Shown: positions 45,325 to 53,852 of the stretch, piece after piece
How positions within the stretch are numbered: position 1 is the stretch's first letter
Layout: the number at the start of each line of letters is the position of its first letter
Assembly (NCBI RefSeq): GCF_014117215.1
Contig: NZ_JACGXS010000001.1
Location: forward strand, 62,001-126,000
Length of the DNA: 64,000 bases
DNA from: Stenotrophomonas tumulicola
GTDB taxonomy: Bacteria; Pseudomonadota; Gammaproteobacteria; Xanthomonadales; Xanthomonadaceae
Direction of reading: 5' to 3'
Notes under the pieces: generated by a model
Seen by the model: the letters and a program-made list of their open reading frames with translations, nothing else
Databases searched by the model: none
Told to the model about the DNA's origin: nothing
Program-made: the position numbers and the translations under genes

Positions 45325-46332
45325 ATGTTGCATTGGTCGGCACGCCTGCTGCTGGGTGCACTACTGGTATCGACAACGGCGGCGCACGCGGGCGCACCGG
45401 TCGCGTTCGATGATCCGTTGCTGCCATCCGGGCCGGATCCCTGGATCGTCCGCGATGGCGACGTGTTCCATTACATGGGAACGCACGGTGATCGGTTGGC
45501 GATCCGCACCACGCGCGACCTGGCGCGGCTGGCTGAAGCGCCCGAGACGACGGTATGGCGGCCGCCGGCATCGGGACCCAACGCCCGTTCGATATGGGCG
45601 CCGGAACTGCATCGCATCGATGGCAGTTGGTACATCTACTACACGGCTGCGGCCAGTGGCGAGGGCGAGGCGACCGACCAGGATCGCGGCATCTTCGTGC
45701 TGCAGAACGACAGCGACGACCCGACCCAGGGCGAATGGCGCGACCGCGGCCAACTGGCCACGCACCAGCCGGGAATCGATGGCACCACTTTTGTCGTCGG
45801 TGACAAACGCTACTTCGTGTACTCGCCTTATGTCGGCCCGGACAGCGTGCTGGCGATCGTTGCGATGTCCAATCCGTGGACGCTGGCGGGTGAGGAAACG
45901 ATCATCGCGCGGCCTGACCAAGCGTGGGAACGGCAGGGCGGACGGCAGATCCTCGAAGGCCCCGAGTTCCTGGCAGGGCCGGATGGTGATCTGTTCCTTG
46001 CATACTCCGGCAGCGCCTGCTGGTCGGATGACTATGCGATCGGCCTGCTGCGTGCACGCGCTGGCAGCAATCCACTGGATGCCGGTGCATGGACCAAGCT
46101 GTCCAGGCCCATTCTGACCAAGAACCCGCAGGGAAACGTCTACGCGACGGGCCACAACGGGTTCTTCGAGATGGCCGACGGCAAGACCTGGATCGTGTAC
46201 CACGCCAACCCGGGCCCTGGCATGGGTTGCACGGCCAAACGGTCACCGCGCATCCAGCCGGTTCATTGGAACGCCGACGGTACGCCATGGCTGGATCCGC
46301 CTACGGCACGTCGCACGGCTCCGGCGGATTGA
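45325..46332 (+). CDS. Secreted glycoside hydrolase family 43-like enzyme
   Basis: A 335-residue protein with a signal peptide (LLLGALLVSTTAAHA). The five-bladed propeller signatures of GH43 are present: SGPDPWIVRDGDVFHYMGT has the catalytic base Asp, SIWAPELHRIDGSWYIYYTA is the second blade, DGTTFVVGDKRYFVY the third and LEGPEFLAGPDG carries the general-acid Glu. It ends with VHWNADGTPWLDPP. GH43 enzymes are mostly arabinofuranosidases, arabinanases, xylosidases or exo-beta-1,3-galactanases; sequence reading cannot choose, but the galactose genes fit galactan side chains or arabinogalactan. Ribosome site GAGGAGG at 45314-45320 precedes the ATG at 45325. It is divergent from dgoK. Confidence 0.83.
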   Translation: MLHWSARLLLGALLVSTTAAHAGAPVAFDDPLLPSGPDPWIVRDGDVFHYMGTHGDRLAIRTTRDLARLAEAPETTVWRPPASGPNARSIWAPELHRIDGSWYIYYTAAASGEGEATDQDRGIFVLQNDSDDPTQGEWRDRGQLATHQPGIDGTTFVVGDKRYFVYSPYVGPDSVLAIVAMSNPWTLAGEETIIARPDQAWERQGGRQILEGPEFLAGPDGDLFLAYSGSACWSDDYAIGLLRARAGSNPLDAGAWTKLSRPILTKNPQGNVYATGHNGFFEMADGKTWIVYHANPGPGMGCTAKRSPRIQPVHWNADGTPWLDPPTARRTAPAD

Positions 46333-46350
46333 GTGCCCGGCACGCGTGCG

Positions 46351-46743
46351 TCACGCCGGCAGGAGCCGGACAGTGGCATGCGCGGCGAAGATCTCCAGCA
46401 CGATATCGAAATACGTCTTGCCCGTTCCCTGTTCCAGTGCCCGTAACTGGGCCTGGATCAGCGTGGTGTTGAAATTCCCGGGCTGCAGCAGCTTCTGCTG
46501 CAGCCATGCCTTGGTTGCGGCCGCTCCCAGCGCGGCCCTGCTGGTTTCCATGTCCCGCCATTCCACGGTCATCCTGTCGTGGCCATGCAGTGCGCCATAG
46601 GCGCCGTAGAGCAGGTCATCCAAGGCATCCAGGCTATGCCCGAGCCGCCACGATTCACTGGACATGAATACCCGGTTGATCTCCTCGTACAGCGATGGGA
46701 TATCCGTGATGGCGCTGCCGTCGAGGATCAGGCGGTCGGTCAT
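46351..46743 (-). CDS. Barstar-family protein
   Basis: About 130 residues from ATG 46743. It resembles barstar, the ribonuclease inhibitor: LILDGSAITDIPSLYEEINRVF, then LGHSLDALDDLLYGAYG, which is the barstar helix-turn that plugs the nuclease active site. The C-terminal half (LQQKLLQPGNFNTTLIQAQL; GKTYFDIVLEIFA) diverges. No barnase-like gene is seen in the window, so it is a solitary immunity-like protein. Its stop lies 18 bp from the GH43 stop on the opposite strand. Confidence 0.8.
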   Translation of the reverse strand: MTDRLILDGSAITDIPSLYEEINRVFMSSESWRLGHSLDALDDLLYGAYGALHGHDRMTVEWRDMETSRAALGAAATKAWLQQKLLQPGNFNTTLIQAQLRALEQGTGKTYFDIVLEIFAAHATVRLLPA

Positions 46744-46865
46744 GCTGCTTTTCCGTGAACTGAACGGGGTAAAGGGATTTAACGCGGCCTGCACGCAATT
46801 TCACTCCCGGTTGCCGCCCGGGGGAGAACACTGCCGGCACGTACTCGGAGCATAAGGAGTCCTGC

Positions 46866-47228
46866 ATGAAGATGACCACCCACTTGTTGTGCATCGGCGC
46901 CCTGATGGCGGCATCATCAGCTGCTTCGGCGCAGAGCTACGGGCCGAGCGACGAAGGACGCCGCTTCGATGACGGCAGTCGCGTGGTATGCCGTAACGTC
47001 GAAGTGCAGCGCAACAGCAAGGATTCCAACCGCGTCGCCGGCACGGCGACCGGCGCCGTGGTTGGCGGCCTGCTGGGAAACCAGGTCGGCGGTGGCAAGG
47101 GCAAGAAGCTCGCCACGGTGGCGGGTGCCGTGGCAGGCGGCGCTGCAGGCCGCAACATCCAGGGCCGCCACCAGCAGAAGACCGGTGACCGCGTGGTCGA
47201 ACGTCGCTGCGAGCGTGAATACAAATAG
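46866..47228 (+). CDS. Glycine-zipper 2TM-domain exported protein
   Basis: A 120-residue protein with a signal peptide (CIGALMAASSAASAQ). The core is a glycine zipper, GTATGAVVGGLLGNQVGGG followed by AGAVAGGAAGRNIQGR, as in SlyB/Rick_17kDa proteins, which insert in or associate with the outer membrane. Two Cys (VVCRNVEV and ERRCEREY) may be bonded. The start has AAGGAG five bases upstream. Monocistronic, ended by a good hairpin. Confidence 0.85.
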   Translation: MKMTTHLLCIGALMAASSAASAQSYGPSDEGRRFDDGSRVVCRNVEVQRNSKDSNRVAGTATGAVVGGLLGNQVGGGKGKKLATVAGAVAGGAAGRNIQGRHQQKTGDRVVERRCEREYK

Positions 47229-47236
47229 GCTCCCAT

Positions 47237-47264
47237 AGGCAGCCATCGTTGATGGCTGCCTTTC
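47237..47264 (+). terminator. Intrinsic terminator of the glycine-zipper gene
   Basis: AGGCAGCCATC (47237-47247) pairs with GATGGCTGCCT (47251-47261) around GTT, followed by TTCC. It lies nine bases after the stop and before the convergent threonine-aldolase gene. Confidence 0.7.
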
Positions 47265-47283
47265 CAGCGACCGGCACGTCCAG

Positions 47284-48336
47284 TCAGCGCAGCAGGTCGT
47301 GCAAAGCCCGAAGATCTTCGGTACCGGTCGTCCATGAGGTGACGAAGCGCGCCGGAACATCCTGCGCATCGAGCACCAGCGATGGCGGCAGGCTGTCGGC
47401 ATACCAGTCATAGCAGCGCACGCCATCGGCGAGCAGGCGCTCCAGCAAGGGCTTGGGCATCACCACGAACACCTCGTTGGCCTGTACCGGCCAGGCCAAC
47501 CGGATGTCCGGATGGGCCTGCAGGATGCCGGCCAGCTGCAGCGCGGCAGTATTGGCGTGGCGTGCCAGGTCCAGCCAGTGATCATCCTGCAGCCAGGCGC
47601 AGAACTGGGCACCGAACAGACGTCCCTTGGACAGTAGCTGCCCGGCCCGCTTGCGGCGCAGTTCGAAGTCCCGCGCCAGTGCGGTATTGAAGAAGACGAC
47701 CGCCTCGGCGGCCAGCGCGCCGTTCTTCGATGCACCCAATGACAGCACGTCGATGCCGGCCTTGGCAGTGAGGTCCGCCGGTGTGCAGCCCAGGGTAGCC
47801 ACGGCATTGGCAAAGCGGGCGCCGTCCATATGCACATGCAGGCCATGCTGGTGGGCCAGGGTGGTGAGCGCGCGCAGTTCGTCCGGCGTATAGACCAGCC
47901 CATTCTCGGTGGCCTGGGTCAGGCTGAGTGCGGCAGGCCGCACGCTGTGCGGTGGTGCGTCGGGAAGTCGCTGCAGGGTCTGCTGCAAGGCCTCGGCGGT
48001 GATCTTGCCGCTGTCGGTGGCGATCGGCAGCAACCGCGCTCCGCCGGTGAAGAACTCCGGTGCGGTGGATTCGTCGGTGGCCACATGCGCCTGGCGATGG
48101 CACAGGACCGCGTCCCACGGTTGCACCAGGGCTGACAGCGCCAGGCAGTTGGCCGCCGTGCCGGTGGCGACGAAGAAGGCGCGCAGGTCATGTTCGAACG
48201 CGTGTGCGATCGCTGATTCGGCCCGCCCGGTCCATGGGTCGTTGCCATAGGAGGCGGCGGTACCGGAACAGGCGTCCACCAGCGCCTGCAGGATACGGGG
48301 TGATACGCCTGACTGGTTGTCGCTGCCGAAATCCAT
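47284..48336 (-). CDS. ltaE: Threonine aldolase family protein (beta-eliminating lyase)
   Basis: About 350 residues from ATG 48336 (MDFGSDNQSGVSPRILQAL). PLP fold-type I enzyme: YGNDPWTGR, then FVATGTAANCLAL (phosphate-binding), HVHMDGARFANAVATLG with the PLP Asp, and SLGASKNGALAAEAVVFF with the Schiff-base Lys. It cleaves L-threonine or L-allo-threonine to glycine and acetaldehyde. The frame extends far upstream to 49299 but only as a shadow of the sigma gene. GTSKG of classical LtaE is GASKNG here, so it belongs to the related low-specificity group. Confidence 0.88.
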   Translation of the reverse strand: MDFGSDNQSGVSPRILQALVDACSGTAASYGNDPWTGRAESAIAHAFEHDLRAFFVATGTAANCLALSALVQPWDAVLCHRQAHVATDESTAPEFFTGGARLLPIATDSGKITAEALQQTLQRLPDAPPHSVRPAALSLTQATENGLVYTPDELRALTTLAHQHGLHVHMDGARFANAVATLGCTPADLTAKAGIDVLSLGASKNGALAAEAVVFFNTALARDFELRRKRAGQLLSKGRLFGAQFCAWLQDDHWLDLARHANTAALQLAGILQAHPDIRLAWPVQANEVFVVMPKPLLERLLADGVRCYDWYADSLPPSLVLDAQDVPARFVTSWTTGTEDLRALHDLLR

Positions 48337-48534
48337 GTTGCCCTCTGCGTTGATCGTCTCCCCGCAGACTACAACGTCACGGCCTGCAGGACCGGGGGGA
48401 GGGCGCGCGCGGCAGCAGCGGGCTGGAGGAGGCGGCCGTGGCCTGCGCGTGGCGGCGGTCCAGCAGCGACAAGTGTCATGCATCAGGGCCGTGTGATGGG
48501 GGATACTGCGGTCTGTGTTCCATCTGCAACGTCC

Positions 48535-49122
48535 ATGCCGTCCTCGCCATCCGCCACCGACAACGTGACCCTGCTGCTGCAGGACTGGGGCCAGCGTGGC
48601 GACGTGCAGGCCCGCGACCGCATGCTGGAACTGCTGTACGCGCAGTTGCGCGAGATGGCGGCCTTGCGCCTTGCCGGGGCCGAACCGCGCCAGCTGCAGC
48701 CCACCGCGCTGGTGCACGAGGCGCTGTTGCGCATGTTGGAAAGCAATGCGGGCTATGTGGATCGAGTGCATTTCCTGTCGCTGGCGGCGTTGAAGATGCG
48801 CAGCGTACTGGTCGACCAGGCACGTGCCATGGCGGCGGCCAAGCGTGGCGGCGGCAATCTGCACCTGACCCTTTCCCATGCCGAACGCGAGAGTGCCGGC
48901 GATGACGAGGCCATCGATGTGCTGGCGCTGGATGCGGCGCTGACGGCGTTGGCGACAGTGGACCGGCGTGCGGCAGATGCGGTGGAGTGGATGTATTTTT
49001 CCGGCATGAGGCGCGAGGAGATCGCTGCCGCGCAGCACGTATCGGTGCCGACCGTGGATCGCGACCTGCGCTTTGCGCGTGCATGGCTCAAGCGACACCT
49101 TGCGGGCGGGCAGCTGGCATGA
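48535..49122 (+). CDS. ECF sigma factor (Sigma70_ECF subfamily) paired with a Ser/Thr kinase
   Basis: About 195 residues from ATG 48535; ATGs at 48478 and 48496 are also in frame, and family alignment favours the later start. It has the YAQLREMAALRLAG, QPTALVHEALLRML and FLSLAALKMRSVLVDQARA signature of the ECF type encoded beside Ser/Thr kinases. Region 4 is DRRAADAVEWMYFSGMRREEIAAAQHVSVPTVDRDLRFA. Members of this type (EcfK of Xanthomonas, EcfP of Vibrio) need phosphorylation by the neighbouring kinase because region 2 lacks acidic residues used to bind polymerase. The ATGA overlap with the kinase gene (4 bp) shows coupling. Target genes unknown. Confidence 0.88.
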   Translation: MPSSPSATDNVTLLLQDWGQRGDVQARDRMLELLYAQLREMAALRLAGAEPRQLQPTALVHEALLRMLESNAGYVDRVHFLSLAALKMRSVLVDQARAMAAAKRGGGNLHLTLSHAERESAGDDEAIDVLALDAALTALATVDRRAADAVEWMYFSGMRREEIAAAQHVSVPTVDRDLRFARAWLKRHLAGGQLA

Positions 49123-51815
49123 GCGGCGCGTCGCTGGACTGGGCCACCGTACGGAGCCTGTTCGACGCGGTCTGTGATCTTCCGGCAGACCGGTGGCAGC
49201 CGGCGTTGCAGGAGCTGACCGACGATCCGGCGATGGTGGCCGAATCGCTTTCATTGCTGCGGGCGCAGACCGTGGCGCTGGGGGGCGTGCAGCAGTCATT
49301 GGACGCGTTTTTCACGCGGATGGACGAACCGGCGGCACAGGTTGGCCAGCGGCTGGGGCCATGGCGCCTGCAGCGCCTCCTGGGCACGGGTGGCATGGGC
49401 ATGGTGTACCTGGCCGAGCGTGCCGACCGGCTGTATCGGCGGACGGTCGCGATCAAGCTGATACGACGGCGCTGGGATGCGGCGATGGCACGCCAGTTGT
49501 CGGCTGAAAGCCAGTTCCTGGCCGATCTGCAGCATCCCGGCATCGCCCGCCTGCTGGATGCAGGCGTGACCGAGGACGGCCAGCCGTACCTGGTGATGGA
49601 GTACGTGGACGGGCGGCCGCTGGATGCCGCGTGTCGTGACGCGTCGCTGGACCGGAACCGTGTCCTGCGCCTGTTCGCCAAGGTCTGCCGCGCGGTGCAG
49701 GCGGCGCATGCACAGGGTGTGATCCATTGCGACCTCAAGCCAGGCAACGTACTGGTGCGTGCCGACGGTGAACCTGTATTGCTGGACTTCGGCATCGCCC
49801 GGCTGCTGGATGATGGTGGCGATGTCAACGAGTTCGCCACGCCTGCCTATGCCAGCCCGGAACGGATGGCGGGCCGGCCCGCCGGCGTGGCCAGCGACAT
49901 CTACAGCCTGGGCGTGATGCTGTCCGAACTGCTGGCTGCGCTGTCTGCCGGCGCACCCGCCAACCGCGACCTGCTGGCGATAGCGGGCAAGGCGCAGGCG
50001 GGGCTGCCGCTGCAGCGCTATGTTGCAGCCGAAGCACTGGCCGAGGACATCGAGCGTTTCCTTGATCATCGCCCGGTGCGCGCGGGCTCCACCGGCAGGT
50101 CGCGCCGGCTGGGTCTGTTCCTGCGCAGGAACTGGCGTGGCAGCGTACTGGCCAGCATCGCGCTGCTGGCGGCCGGCGTGTTCGTGATGCGCTTGAGCGA
50201 TGCCCGCGCGGCTGCCGAACAGAATGCGAGGGAAGCGGCCGGCATCGCCGATGTGCTGGTGGCTGCCTTCGATGCAGCCGATCCGGCGCTGCGCGGCGAC
50301 GTGCAGCTGAGCGCACGCGATGTGCTGGACCAGGCTGCTGGCCGGATCGAACATGACCTGGAATATTCGCCGGCCATCCGTGCGCGCCTGCAGGCGACCC
50401 TTGGCCGCGCATACCAGAACCTGGGGCGGCCACAGCAGGCCGAGACGCTGTTGCGCGCAGGCATGCAGGGCCTGGCCGAGGCCGGCGCGCCGCCACGGCA
50501 GCAGGCGGCGGCGCGGGTGGCATTGGCCCTGCAACTAAGCGATGCACGGAACGTCGCCGAAGCCAGGGAGCTGGCCGGGCAGGCACTGCAGTTGCTCGAC
50601 CGGGACGATGACCGGCCCACGCGCGTGCAGGCGCTCAATGCGCTCGGCCGTGCGCAGTCTGGCAGCGGCGCGGATGGCGATGCGCGGGCAGAGGCTTCCC
50701 TGCTGCAGGCACTGGCACTGGTACGGCAGGAAAGCGGCACGGAAGCACGCCGGGGCGAGGCGACCACGTTGGCCAACCTGGGGGCACTGTACCGGACCAG
50801 CAACCAGCTGGATCGCTCCGAAGCCACGCTGCGCGACGCACTGCGTGCAGCCGCACCTACCGAGAGCATGCAGGGGCTGGAATACCAGCGCGTGCTGCGC
50901 TCGCTGTCATTCACCCTGCTGGCGCAGGGGCGCACCGATGAGGCGCTGCAGCTGGGCGAGGAGGGCTTCGAGCTCACCCGTCGCCTGTTCGGCGCGGAAA
51001 GCAGTTATACCGCTGCGGCGGAAGCCGAGCTGGCGGGGCAGTACCTGGACCTGGGACGCTACCATCGCGCTGAAACCCACTTCCTGGACAGCCTGGCGAC
51101 CAGTGCACGGGTGGATGGCGAAGACAGCCAGGCCTTTGCGTCGAAGGTCCTCGGGCTGGGAATCATGGAAGAGGCACGCGGTGACTACCTGCAGGCCGAA
51201 CGGCGTTACCGGCAGGCCCTGGCGCTGCGCAGGCGGGCGTTGGGGCCCACGGACGCCAGCAGCCTGGATACCGAGATGATCCTGGCGCGGCTGCTGTTGC
51301 GGTCGGACCGTACCGCTGAAGCGGAAGAGCCGTTGCGCCGTATCGCGGCCCACTGGCGGCGCGAGCTGGCGGCATCGTCGCGGCAGTTGCTGACGCTGCG
51401 GCTGGTGGAGATCGAATGGATGACGCGGGCTGGCCGCCTGGCAGAGGCCGGTGCCGCATTGCGGGAGTTCGCGAGGCGAAATCCAGACCCGGGAACCTCG
51501 CTGAAGCTTCGCCAGCAGATGCAGCTGGCCTTGCTGGCGCAGCGTGCGCATGATCCTGTAGCGGTCGAGCGCTGGGCAGAAACCGTGGCTACCTTCGAGC
51601 AGTTGTACGGTGCCGATTCCACCGCGACGGCGAAATGGCGCATCGCGTTGGCGGAGGTCCTGCTGGAACATGGACAGGCGCCTGCCGCACGCGCGCAGAT
51701 CGACCGCGCCCGGCCATGGCTGGGCGAGCTTTCGCCGGATTCGGATTTCCTCAGGCGCATCGCGGTGCTGGACACGGCGATGGCGCCGTCTACGAAGATT
51801 GCGCAGGCACGATAG
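49119..51815 (+). CDS. Membrane Ser/Thr protein kinase with periplasmic TPR domain
   Basis: About 898 residues from ATG 49119. An N-terminal helical segment (residues 1-75) precedes the kinase domain at about 80-330: the Gly loop GTGGMGMVYLAERA, VAIKLI with the ATP Lys, catalytic loop GVIHCDLKPGNVLV, DFGIARLL and ASPERMAG. The catalytic loop has HCD, not HRD, so it is a non-RD kinase and probably is not activated by loop phosphorylation. A membrane helix lies near 337-358 (LASIALLAAGVFVM). The remaining 540 residues are TPR-like repeats (ETLLRAGMQGLAEAGA; AQLDRSEATLRDAL-type; AERRYRQALALRRRALG), predicted to be extracytoplasmic and to sense a ligand or partner. It presumably activates the sigma factor encoded upstream. 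Confidence 0.9.
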   Translation: MSGASLDWATVRSLFDAVCDLPADRWQPALQELTDDPAMVAESLSLLRAQTVALGGVQQSLDAFFTRMDEPAAQVGQRLGPWRLQRLLGTGGMGMVYLAERADRLYRRTVAIKLIRRRWDAAMARQLSAESQFLADLQHPGIARLLDAGVTEDGQPYLVMEYVDGRPLDAACRDASLDRNRVLRLFAKVCRAVQAAHAQGVIHCDLKPGNVLVRADGEPVLLDFGIARLLDDGGDVNEFATPAYASPERMAGRPAGVASDIYSLGVMLSELLAALSAGAPANRDLLAIAGKAQAGLPLQRYVAAEALAEDIERFLDHRPVRAGSTGRSRRLGLFLRRNWRGSVLASIALLAAGVFVMRLSDARAAAEQNAREAAGIADVLVAAFDAADPALRGDVQLSARDVLDQAAGRIEHDLEYSPAIRARLQATLGRAYQNLGRPQQAETLLRAGMQGLAEAGAPPRQQAAARVALALQLSDARNVAEARELAGQALQLLDRDDDRPTRVQALNALGRAQSGSGADGDARAEASLLQALALVRQESGTEARRGEATTLANLGALYRTSNQLDRSEATLRDALRAAAPTESMQGLEYQRVLRSLSFTLLAQGRTDEALQLGEEGFELTRRLFGAESSYTAAAEAELAGQYLDLGRYHRAETHFLDSLATSARVDGEDSQAFASKVLGLGIMEEARGDYLQAERRYRQALALRRRALGPTDASSLDTEMILARLLLRSDRTAEAEEPLRRIAAHWRRELAASSRQLLTLRLVEIEWMTRAGRLAEAGAALREFARRNPDPGTSLKLRQQMQLALLAQRAHDPVAVERWAETVATFEQLYGADSTATAKWRIALAEVLLEHGQAPAARAQIDRARPWLGELSPDSDFLRRIAVLDTAMAPSTKIAQAR

Positions 51816-51881
51816 GTTCGTGACGCATTCTCCGGTTTGGTAAGGACAGCCCCACGCTGCACACCGAACCAGGAGATTGAC

Positions 51882-52142
51882 ATGCCACATACGAACGGAA
51901 AGCCGTCCTCGCCCCCTGCACCTGCGGACAGGCTGCCCGATCCGGAAGGCCCGGTGGCGATGATACGGCGGCGCAGCGTACGGGCGGACTTCTTCAAGGC
52001 CTATCGCAAGGCACGCCAGTGGCACTGTGCGCCGTTGCTTTCCTGCGCGGTGGCCGTGCGCTTTGCCTTTTTCGGCGACAGTGGCCGCTTCGCCAGCCAT
52101 GGAGGCTGGCGTGTATCGCGTATCCGTCGTGATGGTTTCTGA
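51882..52142 (+). CDS. Small hypothetical protein, 86 aa
   Basis: Begins at ATG 51882 with a good AGGAG at 51871-51875. The protein is Pro-rich at the start (SSPPAPADRLPDPEGP) and Arg-rich at the end (RVSRIRRDGF), with the hydrophobic piece APLLSCAVAVRFAFFG in the middle, too polar to be a sure membrane helix. No family recognised. It follows the kinase gene by 66 bp on the same strand. It could be a real small gene or a chance ORF. Confidence 0.4.
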   Translation: MPHTNGKPSSPPAPADRLPDPEGPVAMIRRRSVRADFFKAYRKARQWHCAPLLSCAVAVRFAFFGDSGRFASHGGWRVSRIRRDGF

Positions 52143-52258
52143 GTCGCGCAGGCCTCGGGCCGCAGCCTGTCGGTGGCATGCAGGACCGGTCCGATGGCCT
52201 GTTGGTGCGCCAGGCAACAGCATGGGGTTTCGCTCGACTTTCCGGTGAACCTTCCTCC

Positions 52259-52672
52259 ATGTCCCGACTCTCCAACGCGGCAACCACCATGCTGCTGGGC
52301 AGCGTGCTCGCCCTGCCTGCCCTGGCTGCACCCAATCCCATCAGCGTGCATGTGCTGGACCAGCAGACCGGATTGCCTGCACAGGGCATGCAGGTTGAGC
52401 TGGAAAGCGTACAAGGCGACGGCTGGGCCCGCATAAGCCAGGGACGTACCAACGCCGATGGCCGAATCGCCACGCTGTATCCCGCAGGCCAGGCGCTACA
52501 GCCGGGGCGTTACAGGATCACCTTCCAGACGGGCGACTGGTACACCGCGCGCGCGGCATCGACCTTCTACCCGAAGGTCGAAGTCGTCATCGACGCCGAC
52601 GGTTCGCTACCGCATTACCATGTCCCGCTGCTGCTGAGCCCGTACGGCTATTCGACTTACCGCGGCAGCTGA
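52259..52672 (+). CDS. uraH: Exported 5-hydroxyisourate hydrolase (transthyretin-like)
   Basis: About 137 residues from ATG 52259 with a signal peptide (NAATTMLLGSVLALPALAA), so the mature enzyme is periplasmic. The transthyretin-fold signatures are intact: ISVHVLDQQTGLPAQGM with the catalytic His, NADGRIA with the Arg, YHVPLLLSPYGYSTYRGS with the second His and the C-terminal YRGS motif. It hydrolyses 5-hydroxyisourate to OHCU in uric-acid breakdown. No urate oxidase or OHCU decarboxylase is in the window. Its stop codon at 52670-52672 abuts the stop of the convergent Rieske gene with no base in between. Confidence 0.93.
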   Translation: MSRLSNAATTMLLGSVLALPALAAPNPISVHVLDQQTGLPAQGMQVELESVQGDGWARISQGRTNADGRIATLYPAGQALQPGRYRITFQTGDWYTARAASTFYPKVEVVIDADGSLPHYHVPLLLSPYGYSTYRGS

Positions 52673-53749
52673 TCATACCGCCGGGTCGAAGAACCGGCCG
52701 TGGCCACGCCGGGCCAATGCACGTCGATAAGCAAGCGAACTGCGGTCAGCAGGGACGTGCGCTTCGTCGCGGACATCCAGCGGCAGGTTGCGCGGGCGCT
52801 GGGCTTCCATCAGCGGTTTGTCCTCATCGAACACGCGCAGGTTGAAATCGATCATTTCCTGCGCGGGTCGCTCGGTATCGAAATTGCGTGATACCGGCAC
52901 GAACAGGTGGGTCCGCAACGCGGAAACGGGCGTGGCGATGTTGAAGATCACCGCACGCCCACCTTCCGGGAAATGCAGGATGAGGCTGGCGGCAAAAGGA
53001 AGATGGACATCGAACTGGCGGTGCCAGATGAAGCCGTCCGGCGCCCTCCTGCCAGATTCGAGCGGATAGTTCGCGATGCCACTGTAGTAATCCGCGGAGA
53101 AGCCGTGCTCGGTTTCCTCGACGGCGTAGGACGGAACGCTGCGCTGCCCGGCGCAGGCGAATGTCGTGCGGTGCACCCACGGAAAGTGGGCCACGTCGAG
53201 GAACCCCTCCATCTGCCGGCCGGCGAAACAGTCCATCGTATAGCACGGGCACAGTGCCTGCTGGAAGCCGGCGTCGCCCCAGTGCGGCATCGATGGAATC
53301 TCGGGGGCGGCGTCTTCATGCGGCCACAGGCACGTCCAGACCAGCCCATAGCGTTCCACTGCAGGGAAAGTGTGTAGGTGCAGGCGGGCGGGGACGGGGT
53401 GCCCGGGCCGGCTGGGAATGTCGATGCAGCGCCCTGCGGCGCCGAACAGCAGTCCATGGTAGGCGCAGCGGATGCCGCCATCGTCGGGCGCGCCCATGCT
53501 CAGCGGGACGCCCCGGTGTGGACAGGCATCGCGGGCCACGACGACCTGCCCGCCGGCTCTATAGAGCACCAGCGGCTGGTCCAGCAGCATGGCCGAAATC
53601 GGGCTGCCGCTGACCTTTTCCGCCTCCATCAGCGGATACCAATGACGTGCAAGCAGGTACCAGTCTGCTGCGTCGAAACTGCATCCCGCCGGCATGGCAG
53701 GCGCGTCTGCCAGCGTGCATGTGCTGCCATGGCTGCATGCGGACATCAT
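52673..53749 (-). CDS. Rieske non-haem iron oxygenase, alpha subunit
   Basis: About 358 residues; ATG 53749 is followed by another Met, and the long upstream frame is not supported. The Rieske domain has CPHRGVPLSMG and CAYHGLLFG (CxH...CxxH, binding 2Fe-2S). The catalytic domain has MEGFLDVAHFPWVH, giving the two His and Asp that hold mononuclear iron, with the bridging Asp nearby. The layout matches VanA-type and related one-component-alpha oxygenases that demethylate or hydroxylate aromatic or heterocyclic substrates. The reductase gene is not adjacent. Substrate unknown. The neighbour UraH makes a purine link worth testing, but the two are convergent, not an operon. Confidence 0.82.
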   Translation of the reverse strand: MMSACSHGSTCTLADAPAMPAGCSFDAADWYLLARHWYPLMEAEKVSGSPISAMLLDQPLVLYRAGGQVVVARDACPHRGVPLSMGAPDDGGIRCAYHGLLFGAAGRCIDIPSRPGHPVPARLHLHTFPAVERYGLVWTCLWPHEDAAPEIPSMPHWGDAGFQQALCPCYTMDCFAGRQMEGFLDVAHFPWVHRTTFACAGQRSVPSYAVEETEHGFSADYYSGIANYPLESGRRAPDGFIWHRQFDVHLPFAASLILHFPEGGRAVIFNIATPVSALRTHLFVPVSRNFDTERPAQEMIDFNLRVFDEDKPLMEAQRPRNLPLDVRDEAHVPADRSSLAYRRALARRGHGRFFDPAV

Positions 53750-53852
53750 GTTCTCCGGGCGGTGGTCTGTATCCGGATTCTGCAGGTGGGCTTCCAGGTG
53801 CCGCCATGCAGGAATGTTCAATCCATCTGCATGTGCGGCGCAGGCGTCGGCG

